Below are positions 12,230 to 24,629 of a stretch of DNA of 64,000 nucleotides, one piece after another. Location: positions 186,001 through 250,000 of the forward strand of contig JARVKI010000029.1 of assembly GCA_036674765.1 (NCBI GenBank), given 5' to 3'. The DNA comes from Seiridium cupressi (Eukaryota > Ascomycota > Sordariomycetes > Amphisphaeriales > Sporocadaceae). Position numbers and translations under genes: made by a program. Within the stretch, counting starts at the first letter, position 1, and each line of letters opens with the position of its first letter. The notes below the pieces were generated by a model, which saw only the letters and a program-made list of their open reading frames with translations, was not told the origin of the DNA and made no database searches.

Positions 12230-13110
12230 TCTGAACCGCCCATTAAACCAAACAAGAGTTCAAAATCTTTAGGAATCACTGCTCGGGTATCCAACGTTAG
12301 GCGGAGCTGAACACGCGCAAGGGCGTCTAGGTTTGTTTGATAACGATCAGGTCTCTCACAGAAAGCGTAGGGAAACAGCGCAAAGCTGCACCAGGTGTGA
12401 CGCGTCAAATAGCACATGACCAAGGTGTCATTCGCAGGTCACGAGTGCTCTAGAAAGAACCGGGTGCGTCGGACAGCGCAAGCACGCGTGCAACTGTATG
12501 GTCTACGTACGCAACATTTGCTCATTCCCATGCCACTATATCTGGACTGGAACGTCATGTGGTGCCGGCTGTGCTGTATGTTGGAATTCAAATGTAATTG
12601 TTGGAGCTGAAGAGGCTCATGAAAGACTAGGTTCCTGCTCAACGGTTGAAACGCCACTGTATAACATATCTAGCCTAGCCTAGGGTACCTCATAGATCGC
12701 CGCTCGGAGCTAATCAAACCAATGTAAACTTTTAGTATTACAGGTTTGATCCACTGTGATCACAATAATTAGTAATTACTGGGTGATAACCCGGGTGGTT
12801 CGTTTGCCTTCGTGTGTTTTATTCCGAAGGCCTGGCATATTATACTACGAACATTCGTACATATGAGAAGAATCTGTAGAAGGACGCGTCCAAGGCCTAC
12901 CAGAAAGATGGGAGATGTGACTTGCCTTCATGCGGCTTTCGATGAGGGTCTGCAGGCTTTGACGGCAATCCGAATAACAAGCACTACTAATCACTACCAG
13001 TTTGAGAGCACTCTACTCTGCATATCAAAACGATCAATGGTTTCATATGAACTGTCTTTGTATCATGTATTTACCGGGGAAATAAAATCCACCCAACACT
13101 TCAATTCACT
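12230..13110. other. Intergenic, no gene seen
   Basis: About 880 bp between convergent genes (bZIP and alpha-mannosidase). It should hold both 3' UTRs. A 158-codon open frame at 12812-13288 overlaps the mannosidase 3' end on the opposite strand and is treated as chance. Confidence 0.5.
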
Positions 13111-16100
13111 TTACACTTCCAATCTGTACGTGGCAACCTCGAACGGCCTCAGCTTGATGGAGAATGTACCGTCCTTGCTGATCGAAACATCCTCCAAATC
13201 GTCTTCAAGGACGTTGGTCTTGGTGACCTTCTTCACGTTCCAAATCGTCGAAATGGTACCGCGGCTGCGACCGCCAAGACTGTCGTAAATTCGGAGGATA
13301 ATGCTCCTGCCCTTACGCTTAGGAATGTTGTCATCCTGGGAGACATCCTCATCATCCTCGCCACGCTTGACACAGTCGAGGATGAGGGAGGAATCGCCAG
13401 TCAGCTTGACGGGCTGCGTGCTCAGCGACGCCTTGAACTCGGCCGGCGGCGCAGACTTGATCTTGAGAGGATTGTTGAAGTTGTAAGCCGTGCGGACTGT
13501 TGTGGATCCAAATGAGCCCTGGTGTGGCAGAATGGCCCATCGGATCGTATGCGTGCCCATATCCGCATGAGCATCGGGGGCCTTGGGCGCGCGGAGAAGA
13601 GACAGGCGCATCAAGTTGCCGCAAGTGGCGAAACCGTACTTGCTGTCATTGAGGATCGAGACACCGTAGCCGTTTTCTGACAGGTCGGCAAATTTGTGGC
13701 AGCAAACCTCAAACTTGGCCATGTCCCAGGTGGTGTTATAGTGCGTCGGTCGCTTCACAATACCATACTGTGTCTCATATGATGCCTCCGTGTTGGTGAC
13801 ATCGACGGGGAACTCAACCTTGAGGAACTTCATGGTCTCGTGCCAGTCGACATGGCTGGTGCACTCAACATACGACTCATAGCCCTCGAAAGCCGCCTGC
13901 AGCGTCAGGACGGACTTGATTGAACTCTCATCGCTGATCTTCGTCTCGGTCACAACACTGACGCGATGCTCCTTGTCCTCGTGGATCTTGGTCTGTCCGG
14001 AGGGAAGTTCCTTGCGCGTGTCCAGGTGGTAGACCTCAACGTCCCAAGCTTGCCAGTACAACGGCTTGTCATCAAACAGGACAAACTGGTTCGCCTTGCC
14101 GCCCTTAGCGATGACTTCGCGTTCGTTCTTGCGGTCAATGAGTGATGTGATAACTCCTGCTTCGACTGTAACGGTGAGCTGGTCGTTCTCCATGACGAAA
14201 ACACCCTTGCTGACTTCCTTGACGGTGACGGGCTTCTTATCGCCAGTCTTGAAAGCTTTGATGCCCAGCAGGTTACCAGAGCCACAAGCAACGCCGCATT
14301 CGGTGTCGGAGATGTCAACAACCTCCTTCCGATGCCATGGCACAGTGTTTAAAGCAACAGCACTGGCAACAGAAGTAGGCTGGATCGTAGGGAAATTATA
14401 CAGCTTGTAAATATCCTTATAAACGGCCTCGCCAATTTCATATATGCGGGTATAGAGCTGTTAACCAGTTAGCACTGCGCAAGAGGTATCACCTTAATAA
14501 CTAGGGGATCTTACCTCGTCGGAGTCATCGTAACACATTTCAATGGCACTGCCAGGAAGACAGTCATGGAACTGGCACAATAGTATGCCTTCCCAGATCT
14601 CCCCGAAAGCAGCTTTGGGATACTTGTAATCCTTGTGCTCGAGCGATGCAATGGTAGCTAGGAGCTCCAAGTCCTTGATCATGATCTCGGAGCGCCGGTT
14701 GTTCAGTTTGTTGTTGGCTTGGGTCGTGTAGGTGCCACGATGAAGCTCAAAGTACAGCTCGCCATACCAAGTGACCAGCTCTGTGCCCTTTTCTTGCAGC
14801 TTGTCGAAGAATTCATCAACGGTACCGCCCATGTGGACACGAGGGAGGCGGCCCACGGTGTCACTGATACCACGGCAACGACGAAGCTTCTCAATCTGCT
14901 GCCAAGTCGGACCACCGCCACCGTCGCCCTTGCCGAAGACAAGAAGCGATGTGTGGTCTTGATCCATGGACTTGTGCCGAGAGATACTTCGATTGACATC
15001 GCCAAAGTGAGCTTCGGCTGTGTACGTCTCCGAGGGGGGCATGTGGCAGATGACCTGGCTTCCATCAAGCGCGACCCAGTTGAAAGTGGTGTGCGGGAAG
15101 TTGTTGATGTTGTTCCAGCTGAGCTTCTGGGTCAGGAAGCGCTCCATTCCGGCCTGGCGGCAGAGCTGAGGTAGTTGACTGGAGTAGCCAAAAGTGTCTG
15201 GAAGCCAAAAGGTTCTGCATCGTTCTCCAAAATGGCTCTGAAAGAACCTCTGTCCAAACAAGAACTGACGGACAAGCGACTCGCCGCTGGGCATGTTGGT
15301 GTCGTGCTCAACCCAACTACCACCGATGGGATGAAATTTGCCTTCCTTGACCTTGATCTTAACTCGGTCGAAGACATCGCGGTAATCCTGCTTGAGCCAT
15401 TTGTACTGTTGAGCTTGTGAGCACGCGAAGTGCAGCTCTGGATAACGGTCCATCAGGTCACACTGGTTCGACCACGATCGAGCGACCTTGCGCTTGGTCT
15501 CTGCCCACGGCCAGAGCCAGCAGGTGTCAATATGGCAATGGCCAATGCCGAAGACTTGGGGGACGTCATCACTGTCATAAACCTTGGCGGAATCAACCTT
15601 GAAGCCAATATACGCCTGGGCGATCTTACGGCCCTTCTTGATGGACTCCTTGTCGCCCAACTTGAAGGTGTCAATGATCTCTGTGGCGGTGTTGAGAGCC
15701 TTGTGCTGCTCCCAAGAGTCCTCCGGGAACTCTCTTGCAGCATCCCCAATGATCCAGATATCGATCCAGAGCTGGCGGGCGTCCATGTTCACGGCACAGA
15801 TCTCGGCTTTGGCCAATTGGAAATACTTGTTAGGATCAGGAGGCTGGATAGTGTCGCCGCCGGCTGGATTGCCGAACATGCCGTTGCAGGCCATTTCGAT
15901 ATAGATCGTGTGCTCCTTGCCGTCCCTGAACTTCTTTGGCAAGATCCATTCGACGCGTTCACCACCGCCAGTCAGACCCTGCAAAGGCTTTCCGTCCGGT
16001 GTCCAGACGAGGCCTTCGTTGTTGGCGTCCCATTGGAACTCCAAGTGTTCACTCTTAACAAGCTCTTCCGGGACCTTTAGGACGACCTTGAACCAATGCG

Positions 16101-16422
16101 TCGACCAGGACGGGCCGAAGGCCTCCCCGACTTGGGTGGGCCTATACTCTCCCTTGACGGCTTCCTCAAATTTGGGCCTCGACAAGCCTGGGGCGGCCCA
16201 GGTCGAGAGCTGCACATGAGGGGCGCCGGAGGCCTTGCCCTCGTACATCATGGCTCGCAAGTTCTGATTCTCCCATTGTCCCGTCGAGTAGAACTGTGAG
16301 ATTCTTTCCTTGTAGATCTTGCTTATGCGCTTGCCAACGGGGCCGGCAGCCTGGGCAGGATAGTTCGACGTGGAGACGGCAGCCGAAGCCAGCTTCGAGT
16401 GTGTATCGCGCTCGCCACCCAT
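13111..16422 (-). CDS. AMS1: Class II alpha-mannosidase, GH38 (vacuolar Ams1 type)
   Basis: Hydrolyses terminal alpha-linked mannose from free oligosaccharides and glycans; Ams1 reaches the vacuole by selective autophagy. Exons 14515-16422 and 13111-14457 (57-nt intron) encode 1084 aa, the usual length. The N-terminal domain is followed by the GH38 catalytic domain with the zinc-binding motif GHCHIDTCWLWPW (about residues 294-306), the nucleophile in WLPDTFGYS (about D409) and a late zinc histidine in CQFHDCLPGS. The C-terminal beta-sandwich domains follow on exon 2. There is no signal peptide, consistent with the cytoplasm-to-vacuole route. The open frame extends upstream to a TTG at 16584; the first ATG is at 16422 (MGGERDTHSK), before the conserved GKRISKIYKERI. 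Confidence 0.95.
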
Positions 16423-18521
16423 AGTGGTCGTAGTAGAAACAGCAACTGAGTTGGCGAGGGACTGAAAGATGTCGGTCGAAGCCGGATTGCCGTGGTTGTG
16501 GTCACTATTGGATGACAGCTCAATCAGCCAGCCATTCGCACCTCGTAGGGTGTGTATAAGTGGGGGATGTATAGATAAGATCAATCAAGGACAATTGACC
16601 GCTTGTGTGGCACAATTGTACGGTCACGAGAACGACAGTCCAAGGAGATGGAGGATGCAGTTGGGGAAAGGGATGGTGGTGTCACTGATCGGCTGAGGGA
16701 GCTCCCCCCAAGCTATCAGACGGCGCCAGCAGCTTCCAAGGTTGCCGTCGGAACGCACTACAATACAATGTAGTTATGCGGGGACCTGCGTCCGCCCTGA
16801 TACTGGCGCATTGCGGGGAACGCTTGGCCTCGACAGGGTGGGCATGGCGCCCAGTCCGTGTCGTCGGCTTGATCCTTGGATCCGCAAGAGCCGGCGTGAC
16901 GTTACCTGGGGGGCTGGAAGTGGAAGCTCGACGTCCATCTCCCTCTGATAAAGTGATAAAGAACGAAACGTTAACTACTTACCACATTGTGTCTCGAGGT
17001 CATCTAGGAGGTGTACAAGTAACCCAACGATCTTACAGGTGTTGTTGCGTTCAGAGATACGGTTGTCGACAGGGTGTTCAATGTGCCAAATGCGTGATTC
17101 TGAGAGGTTAGCAAGTCGTCGTAATTAAATAAATAAAGTCCTGACGAGGGAGACAAGGAGCATGCCTCGAGGAAACTTGGAAACGAGATCCTGATCTATG
17201 GAGCAGGCTTCAACCTACGTTGAATGTTTCTCCGGCCGCTTCGTGCGTTGGCTGCCCACGAACAAACCTTGGACCAAAAATGCTCAAGTCTGAGTGAGCA
17301 CGATCGGCCTTGCGTAACAATGCTGTGTAGGTAGACAGACTGCCAAGTCACCTCGTAGGGAGATCTGGACACACTAGTCGAGTTCGTGAGAAGTGCCACA
17401 AAGTTGCTCTGAGGGTGGTGTGAAAACAACGAGTGATTTGGTTGTCCTGAAGGGTGGATGAGGGACGAGGAGCGGCAGCCAAAACGAAGGAAGGCTAGAA
17501 ATACCACTGTAGGAGTATGGGATGCAGAAGAGGAGTCATGAATGGATGGAGTGTGGAACAGAAGAAGTGTTCAATCTTGCATTGGTCGTGCGAACGGATT
17601 TGATAAAACCGCATTTCGAGAGGCATGCCTGCCAACTTCCAGCCAGAGTTTTGGCAAGAGCCAAGCAGACTTTGATTGTTGACCGGGGCGACCATTGAAG
17701 GCACAAGTGTCGTCGAAATTACCGGTATCGTCAGAGACACAAGGAGTGTGTCGTCGATGTTAATGTTGGCCCCCCATGTGGCCAACAACACTTGTGCGTC
17801 ACATCATGCCTAAAGCGGCAAACATGCCCATAACAAGAAACGCCAAAAGCCACTTGACGTCCGGAAACAGGAAGGAGAAAAATATCTCTCTCACCATGAG
17901 CACGAAGGGAGTGTGAATAGCCTCAAAAAGCCCAGTCTTGAAATCTCAGTGGCGACGACGACTTCTTTGGTGACGACGACTTCTTTGGCGACGATGACTT
18001 CTTGGTGACGACGACAAATAGTCCGTGTCGACACATTAACTAATCAAGCATTAGAGCTCAGATGTAGCCTCGCATTGATCATACCTCTGGGGAGTCATTT
18101 AAGGGGCACAGACAAGTCGATCACTTTTTCGGATCTTATATGTGCACTATAAGTGAATCTTGTAATTATTCATCATCGACATAGGGTTTCCACATCCTAG
18201 TGTCTCCTTTGTTCAAAAAAGCCATTATCCTCCAATGCTCGTCATAAAGTCTTGACCTCAGTAATCGGTCCATGCACGCAGGAACGTTACGGTTGGCAAC
18301 CTCTCAAAGAGCCATCAACCGAGCTAAGAATATCGAAGTAATGAGATAAGAAGAAAGAACATTGTGGTATCATCGCTCTCTAAGCAGAAGAAAACTCATC
18401 CGTGGGAATCGTGATGATGCTCTTTAAGCACATGCGGAAGAAAAGCATGAACTGTGCGAGGATAGGAAACTCAAGCCGTACTCGTTGCTAATCTGATTCC
18501 CGCGCTGAGACAGTTGCGGAA
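16423..18521. other. Intergenic 2.1 kb, 18-bp minisatellite inside
   Basis: This is the upstream region of the GH38 gene and the 3' flank of the CLIP-170 gene. Open frames such as 16776-17111 and 17495-17791 have no recognisable protein character. An imperfect 18-bp tandem repeat is annotated separately at 17951-18015. Confidence 0.45.
17951..18015. repeat. 18-bp imperfect tandem repeat (GAC-rich minisatellite)
   Basis: Units of the form ggYgacgacgacttcttt begin at 17951, 17969 and 17987, with a final partial unit at 18004. The third unit is one base shorter (17 bp), which breaks any reading frame through the array. Read on the minus strand the first two units would encode Ser-Ser-Ser-Pro-Lys-Lys, but no open frame with a start spans the array. 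Confidence 0.9.
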
Positions 18522-21108
18522 TCAGAATGCGTCCTCCAACGGGCAGTCGATACTGTCATGCCCATCTCTTTCGCAAAGAGCACACCATTTCTCCGGATCC
18601 ACAACGCCACTGTCTTTGCCAGCCAGAGGTCCCGAGTCTGTGGGATTTGGCAGGATCTTGACGTTAGCCGGTGGTGGATTAGAAGCCGGTGTAGACTTTA
18701 CAGGCGTAAGGGGTCGTGGCATGAAATCTGCATCAGCGCCTGGCACATTGAGGTTGCCCAGACTTTCTTTCGTGATGTCCTTTTCAGTCCTCGACGCTAC
18801 CGGACTGCCCTGCTTCTGGTCTTGGTTGCCAAACATATTTGAGCATGTGAGGATATCATGACCGCCAGTCTCGCAAATCTCGCACCAGAGAGTGCTACTC
18901 TCCGTGACAGAGGAGTACGCATCGCTCTCGGCCATGGTATCCATAGTAGGCACGCGTTTGTGCTTGGGCGATTGGGGCTCACGAGCCATGATGACCGTTC
19001 CCTTCGAGTCTCGGTACGAGTTTCGATCCGTGCTGCCGATGGTCATGGCGCTACCACGATGTGTTGTAGCACTATTGCGGCGCAGAACCTCAAGTTCACG
19101 TTCCAACTCCTCCTCGTGGGAGCTCTTGGTGTCGACCAGAGCCCGGAGTTCGCTCACCTCGCGCTCAATCTTCTCCCGAGCCATACGCTGCTCCATTGAG
19201 TCTGGCCTAGGCTTGGTGAAAGAAAGATTGCGCTGCGGCTGTGTGGGGGTCTTGTCGGGCGATTCGTTTCCAGCAATGCCATCTCTGCTGAGGGAGTGGA
19301 TGATGGCTTTGAGGCCTCTAATCTCGTCCTCCTTCTTTTCCAGCTCCTTGGTCGACGACAAAGCATCTCCATTGGGGCTCCCATTAATAGCAGCAGATGC
19401 CTTCTCCCGCTCCTTCCTGAGCTCGGCTCGGGTCCGCTCAACCTCGCCGCGAAGAAACTCCACTTCACCCCGTGCTTCTGCTTCGCCCCTCCGAGCATCC
19501 TCAAGGCCTTCCTCGAGCTCTTGGACGAGATCCTCTAGTTGCTTAAGCTGGCGGGCAACGCTGTCAACGTCCTCGTTTCGTTCTTGTAGGTCATGTATCT
19601 CCTGTTCCAGTTCTCGAATTCTCGCATCGTATACCCGTTGCGTCTCGGTACTGGCCATTTCCAGGGTATCGATAGTACTGCGGAAGTCGGCGCGATGTGC
19701 ATCGAACTCTGCCGTAAGCATGGCGATCTTTTCGTTCTTCTCTCTCAGTAGTGCTCGAAGCTGCGATGTGTCCTTATCATCCTGGCTGTTGCGCCTTAGC
19801 TGGCTGACGTCTGTGTTTTCCATCAGAGACGTCAGCTCCTGGACGCTGCTCTCCATCTCGGCCAATGCAGAGGCCTGGTCCTTGAGCTGCCTATCGCGGT
19901 CTGCCAGCTGAGACCGAAGGCGCTCCATCTCTTCATCGTCTACAGTGGTGGCGCGGGAAGGCGGGCGCATCTTCAAGCTGGCCATAGATCCAATACTTCC
20001 ATTCGTCTTGGTCCGGTTTCCGACCGGTGTGGTCTCATCGTCATCAAAGTTGGGGTTCCCTATTTGACCAAGAGCGGAGGCGCTTCGTGATACAATGCTG
20101 CTTGGTTTGCGTTCCAGCCTAGAGGGAGGCTTTGCCGGGTCGCCCGCTGTCCCGCGAACGCTGGCAGAAAACTTGCCGATTGAGGGAGTCCCGTAGCGTG
20201 GCGGTCCGGTCTTTGGCCCCGGTGTGGTCGTCGGTGGCCGCGGTCCCGGCGTCAGCTGAAGCTTGCGGACAGGCGAGTCGGGTCGTGGCAGAGACGTCCT
20301 GGACTTCTTGCCAGATGGGCTCGGCGCTCTTCCCGGCCCTACAGATTGACTGAACTTGGGTAAAGATGGTGTAGGAGGGGTATAGTTGATGGTATTCTGA
20401 TTCGCAGCCTTGAGCGCGCCCGGTGTATTTGGGTATGAGCTGCCGGATGATGTCGCGTAGTCGCGCTTGAATAGCTTCGTGATGGGAACAAATATGCCGG
20501 CACCTGGTTGCGACGTGGTGAAATACGATACCCTGCAACGCCGCCAGAGTAAGTAATGAACGAACATACACAGGATATGGGAGGATCAAACACCCGAGAC
20601 CCAGGGCAACTTACCCGTCAACATCCCCATTGTTCTTCCCGCGCCCTGTAAAGTCTGGGTGCAGCTCAACACCGGCGAACGTGCCTTTCCTCCCGGCGAC
20701 TGAACCAACAAAGCGCACAGTTCCGTACATACCGCCAGGCACTTCAACGGCGTCGCCGACATCGAAATCGTCGACGGCGGCGGACGCCCTTCCTGGCGTC
20801 AGGGGCGCCATGTTGCGCGGGTCGTCGTCGTTCAGAACACTGTCGAAGGGGTAGTTTTCGCTATCATCGGGTATCGTGGCCAGGGATCCCGGGGTCAGTG
20901 CTGCTTGCGAAGCTTTGCGCGCAAGAGGGCCTGCGGCTATGGGAGCTAGTCTGTTGTTGCCCTGAGCGGAGAAGAGCGAGTTCAGGTTTGGAGTAGAAGT
21001 TGTTCCAATGCCGCCTACGGTGCGGGTCGTCTTCCTAGCTGAAGCTCGAGACAATGTCTTTGCCCTTTGTTGTAGTTGGTAGGATGGCGCTGCCGCAGTC
21101 GAAGACAT
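18522..21108 (-). CDS. clipA: CLIP-170 family microtubule plus-end tracking protein
   Basis: Binds growing microtubule plus ends and links them to the cortex and dynein; orthologue of Aspergillus ClipA, S. pombe Tip1 and yeast Bik1. Exons 20615-21108 and 18522-20532 (82-nt intron inside the CAP-Gly domain) encode 834 aa. One CAP-Gly domain lies at about 113-185 and contains GKNNG-type residues (RGKNNGDVDG). A Ser/Pro/Arg-rich basic linker follows (about 190-330), then a long heptad-rich coiled coil (about 340-640), then two CCHC zinc knuckles near the C terminus (WCEICETGGHDILTC and WCALCERDGHDSIDC). The two knuckles define CLIP-170 against other CAP-Gly proteins. The ATG at 21108 (MSSTAAAPSY) is preferred; the open frame upstream to 21246 looks like leader. 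Confidence 0.94.
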
Positions 21109-23119
21109 GGTGGGCAGCTCTAATTTTGCCGGGCCCTGGGACCTGGCAGCTGCTAGTGGTTGCTGTGCTCGCTGCTGGCAGCCACTCTGTTGCCCTCCAA
21201 ATTCACTGAGCCAATCCCGACCTTGGAAGCGACAACTCTGGCCCAAGAGACGGTCTCTTTAGCTAGCTGCTCCTGCTTCAGCCCGTGTGCTACCACACCT
21301 CACGAATATAACCCTGTCCCCCTTTAAGATAAGTGTGCAAGGTTAATTATGTGATAATGATAGGTGTCGTAAAACCCGCGGCTCGTGTTTAACTGCGGCA
21401 GGGCATGTTGAACTCGTGCAATGAGGTTGCAATGAGGTTGCAAGTAGGCGTTCTAGGTCGAGGACTCGTGTTTCTGTTATCGGTGAATGTCGTCTTCTTG
21501 AAGTTTGTCGCTGCAGAAAAGAGCAAGGAAAGGTATTGGTTCGGCGACGGGCCTTGAATTGTTGCAGGAAGGGACCGAAGGATCTCTTTCCACCTTTTTG
21601 CCTTGCAACGTCCGAATCAAAATTTTGCGATATAGTGCAGATTGGAAGCGAAGAACGGTGAGGCTGACACTACAGATATTCATTCGTAACATAAAAGGAT
21701 GGCGGAGGGACTGGACGGTGAGGGCCGTCGCTGGGCGCAAGGGTTGCCGGGACGAGGATGCAGTCAGTGCGGTGTCAGTGGGAGCAACCGCGGATCCGAC
21801 GATTACGGTACGCACAAACCATTGAGTTTGAGTTGGGGATATCAAGAACGAGGAGAAAGCTACATTTCAATACCCCTCCTTTATCATGAGCAGATCGTCT
21901 GTGTTCAGTAACATATCGCCACAGCTGGAAGCCCCCACGAGACTCGTATCTTTCAGCGCCTAAAAGCCAACCGATTGTGCTCAGTTGCAGATGTAGTATC
22001 CAGAATACACCTCCAGTAGCATAGCGTCCAGGTTCTTGTTGGCCTTGTTGCATCATAGGCCAGGCCGCGCAACGAATCCCCTTTCTCCAAGTCTACTGAT
22101 GCAATTAGAATATGTACCTAGTCATGTAGCTAAAGACCATCGGGAGCACTTCTGCAACTCCTGCATACGCGATGGAGCACAAGACTTCATGGAGGTGACA
22201 GTCTATTGGCTTTCCGCTAGATTACTGCGCAGATGGCGAGCTGCAGAAGCGCCAGTTTGTTTACTTCGCTTTGTTTACGACGCGAAGGGGTTCGTTGGCT
22301 AGTCAGACGAGTGCCCAGGACTCCCTTAGCCTAGAGAGAGGAGAATGCTTGCCACTTTGATGTTTGTGCAGAGTCTACCTAGCTGATCCATCATCATTAT
22401 TTTAGTCATGGAGCGCAGTATTTCCCGTGGTTGTTGTGCCATGTACGTAGCCTCAATTCTGGAACTTCGTCAATTGCGTCAGGGTTCATCGGTGCTTGGG
22501 CCAACGGTTTACCCCTAAAGTCGCGACGCGTTCAGGGGTCTTCCTGGGGCCGTCTCGTGCATTTGAGCCCAATTTCGGTCCACGGCTTTGCTGCAACGCT
22601 AAGCCAGAAATTCGGCAACCGCCGAGACAGGGGAGCTTCTCGACTTGACACCACGATTAAAGTCAAATCTTCTAGGAGAGCGTAGTTGTCTACTGCATGG
22701 AAACCAAGTGACAAATATCTAGCACTAGACTCGATACTGAACTCTATATTCCTAGAGCACAGTGCCCGTCACGCTGGCATCTCTGCCACGTGCTTCCGTG
22801 GTCAAACCTGCTCCTGATACCGACTCAGAGTTGTGTGACTATGTATACTAGCTTCTCGGCTTTGCCGTCCGAGCCGAGGGTTTCTCTTTTTTGTCTTTCC
22901 TACGAAGTTTGGAGCATGATCGATGAATCTAGCGCCGTAATTTCACGCCCATGATTCCTGGAGAAGACTCTCGAGTTGAATGTCAACTCCAAGCGGTGTT
23001 GGGACAAATCGTGGGGCCTCCCTGATTGCTTGAGCTGATATATACCGAAATCTTGTGGTCGAGTCCCGTCTGATACTCCTGCCAACACGAATGGATATAA
23101 TGTCTAGTTTTAATGCCAT
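21109..23119. other. Intergenic 2 kb, nothing recognised
   Basis: This is the upstream region of CLIP-170 and the 3' side of the gene ending at 23120. Open frames of 60-122 codons on both strands overlap each other and show no domain, signal peptide or splice pattern I can support. Confidence 0.45.
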
Positions 23120-24301
23120 TCAAGCATTGGAGTCATGTTCTCGTTCGATAATATCTCCTCTTCCCAACGAGTGCGTCCCGTCGTTGAGCACAATGGCCTC
23201 CCTGTGTCGTCTCCGTCGCCGTTGTTCTTCATCGCTTTGTTCCATAAACCGGGGAACTATCTCAGCCTGGAAGTTCTCCTGCTGAATCTCACCATTTTCA
23301 TCCTCATTCTGCATGCTTATTTCCAGAATGACTTTAATGCCACCGCTCTCGGATCCATCACGTGGACTTCCGCGTCCCTTGCCCTGTCCAAGTAACAGGT
23401 TAGCATTGTGATTATTCCGTGATGAGTTAGAGCTCCTCCAAGATACCATATATGGGGCGCCCCTGAGTAAGATACGCCTAAATCCGTGCCTTTTAAGAAC
23501 GTGTCGGGGGTATGAAGAAATTACACTCTTTATACTTACAATGAGTTTACTCTCGCGCAAGGCTTTGCGACCGTCTTTGGTCCTGAGGAGCTGAGAACAA
23601 ACATCGCTGAGGCGATTTCTCCGGCGGTGAGCATAGGTTGTGAAATTGGTATGCCGCTCTTCATCCGTATCGCCCCAGCCTTGCTTGGCAAGCCATTTCT
23701 CGACAAATCTGGCCCTCACTAACTGCCTAGTGCTGGTGGTATATCTGTGGACCAATTGTTGGACAAGCATGATGCAACGCCTTTCGTTGACATCGCGAAG
23801 ATGATATTCGTCCCAGACCAGATCGTTCATGTTGTTCCGCTCCCTGTCGCCGAGGCTGTGTTCTAGTGACCGCACAATGGCATAATAACCCTCAGGCGAG
23901 TTCAAGGCTTTCAGTTGGTCTTGGTTGCTGTCCCTTTCTTCCATGGCGAACGTCAATGCCCGCAGGTACTTTTCCCGCACGTCGTAGCTGGGTTGCATGA
24001 TACCTCTCAGGAGAAGGTGAATTGTGTCGATGTCGTTCACTGCTCTTCCCACGACAATCTTGGTAGCTGTATCCCGGATGGTAGGGTTATAATGGTCTAG
24101 AAGGCTCTTTATTGTATTGAGGTCTAATGCGTCCTCGGTAGCCTGAGTGATGTACTGAGTCTTTGGAGATTTGGGTCTGATCTCAGCCTCATCGCGGTAA
24201 TGCGTCAAAAGGAGGCGCATCATGCCTACGAAGCTGACCGTGGCCAGGCCAAGGCCAACAAAGATGAGCCGCTCATCTCGAAAAGACGAGAGTACGCCCA
24301 T
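23120..24301 (-). CDS. Membrane-anchored helical-repeat protein of unknown function
   Basis: Not recognised. Read without introns it gives 393 aa. The N terminus has one hydrophobic segment (ERLIFVGLGLATVSFVGMM, about residues 9-27), followed by a basic/acidic linker and an alpha-helical region of about 220 residues that resembles armadillo-type repeats (for example LLDHYNPTIRDTATKIVV). The C terminus is highly charged, with a run of six arginines (RRRRRR). Two intron-like segments lie in the C-terminal third: a 62-nt GTAAGT...TTTAG (about 23471-23532) and a 63-nt GTATCT...GACAG containing TGCTAAC (about 23395-23457). Removing the first shifts the frame and soon gives a stop; the second is a multiple of three. 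The C-terminal model is therefore uncertain. It shares a 328-bp divergent promoter with NOP14. Confidence 0.65.
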   Translation of the reverse strand: MGVLSSFRDERLIFVGLGLATVSFVGMMRLLLTHYRDEAEIRPKSPKTQYITQATEDALDLNTIKSLLDHYNPTIRDTATKIVVGRAVNDIDTIHLLLRGIMQPSYDVREKYLRALTFAMEERDSNQDQLKALNSPEGYYAIVRSLEHSLGDRERNNMNDLVWDEYHLRDVNERRCIMLVQQLVHRYTTSTRQLVRARFVEKWLAKQGWGDTDEERHTNFTTYAHRRRNRLSDVCSQLLRTKDGRKALRESKLIVSIKSVISSYPRHVLKRHGFRRILLRGAPYMVSWRSSNSSRNNHNANLLLGQGKGRGSPRDGSESGGIKVILEISMQNEDENGEIQQENFQAEIVPRFMEQSDEEQRRRRRHREAIVLNDGTHSLGRGDIIEREHDSNA

Positions 24302-24629
24302 TTTTGCCCAGATTGGTGTAGCACAAACCGCTTTATAATATACCTCAACGAAGAGGGATAATCGGGGCCTCAGGTCATGCCTGGAGTGGCCTGTACGACA
24401 GATGGCCGGTATACCCGCTGAAGGACTGAGTCGTCGTTGTTCCGAGTCGAAGCCTCGGAGAGCTGCAGTGGAGCCCCGAATCTGAAGCTTGCCGGCCGCT
24501 AAAATGCGTTGACGCTAAGATAAGCGATAACACCCGGGTAGCGAAATTTCCTAGAAAAATATCTTGGGCCAGCGCTGCGACCCCTCTACCGCCCATTGAA
24601 CAGAGAATATTTGATATCTTGCCTTCACG
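24302..24629. promoter_or_regulatory. Bidirectional promoter region of NOP14 and the unknown gene
   Basis: Only 328 bp separate the two divergent ATG codons, so both promoters must lie here. No TATA box or named operator is clear. A long minus-strand open frame across it (24375-24596) is considered chance. Confidence 0.5.

Noticed and set aside
16423..16584. N-terminal extension of the GH38 protein by 54 residues
   Set aside because: The extension begins at TTG, not ATG; homologous enzymes start close to the later ATG.
18892..19911. 339-codon plus-strand ORF antisense to the CLIP-170 coiled coil
   Set aside because: The Ser/Arg-rich composition is the expected antisense of Glu/Leu/Arg coiled-coil codons.
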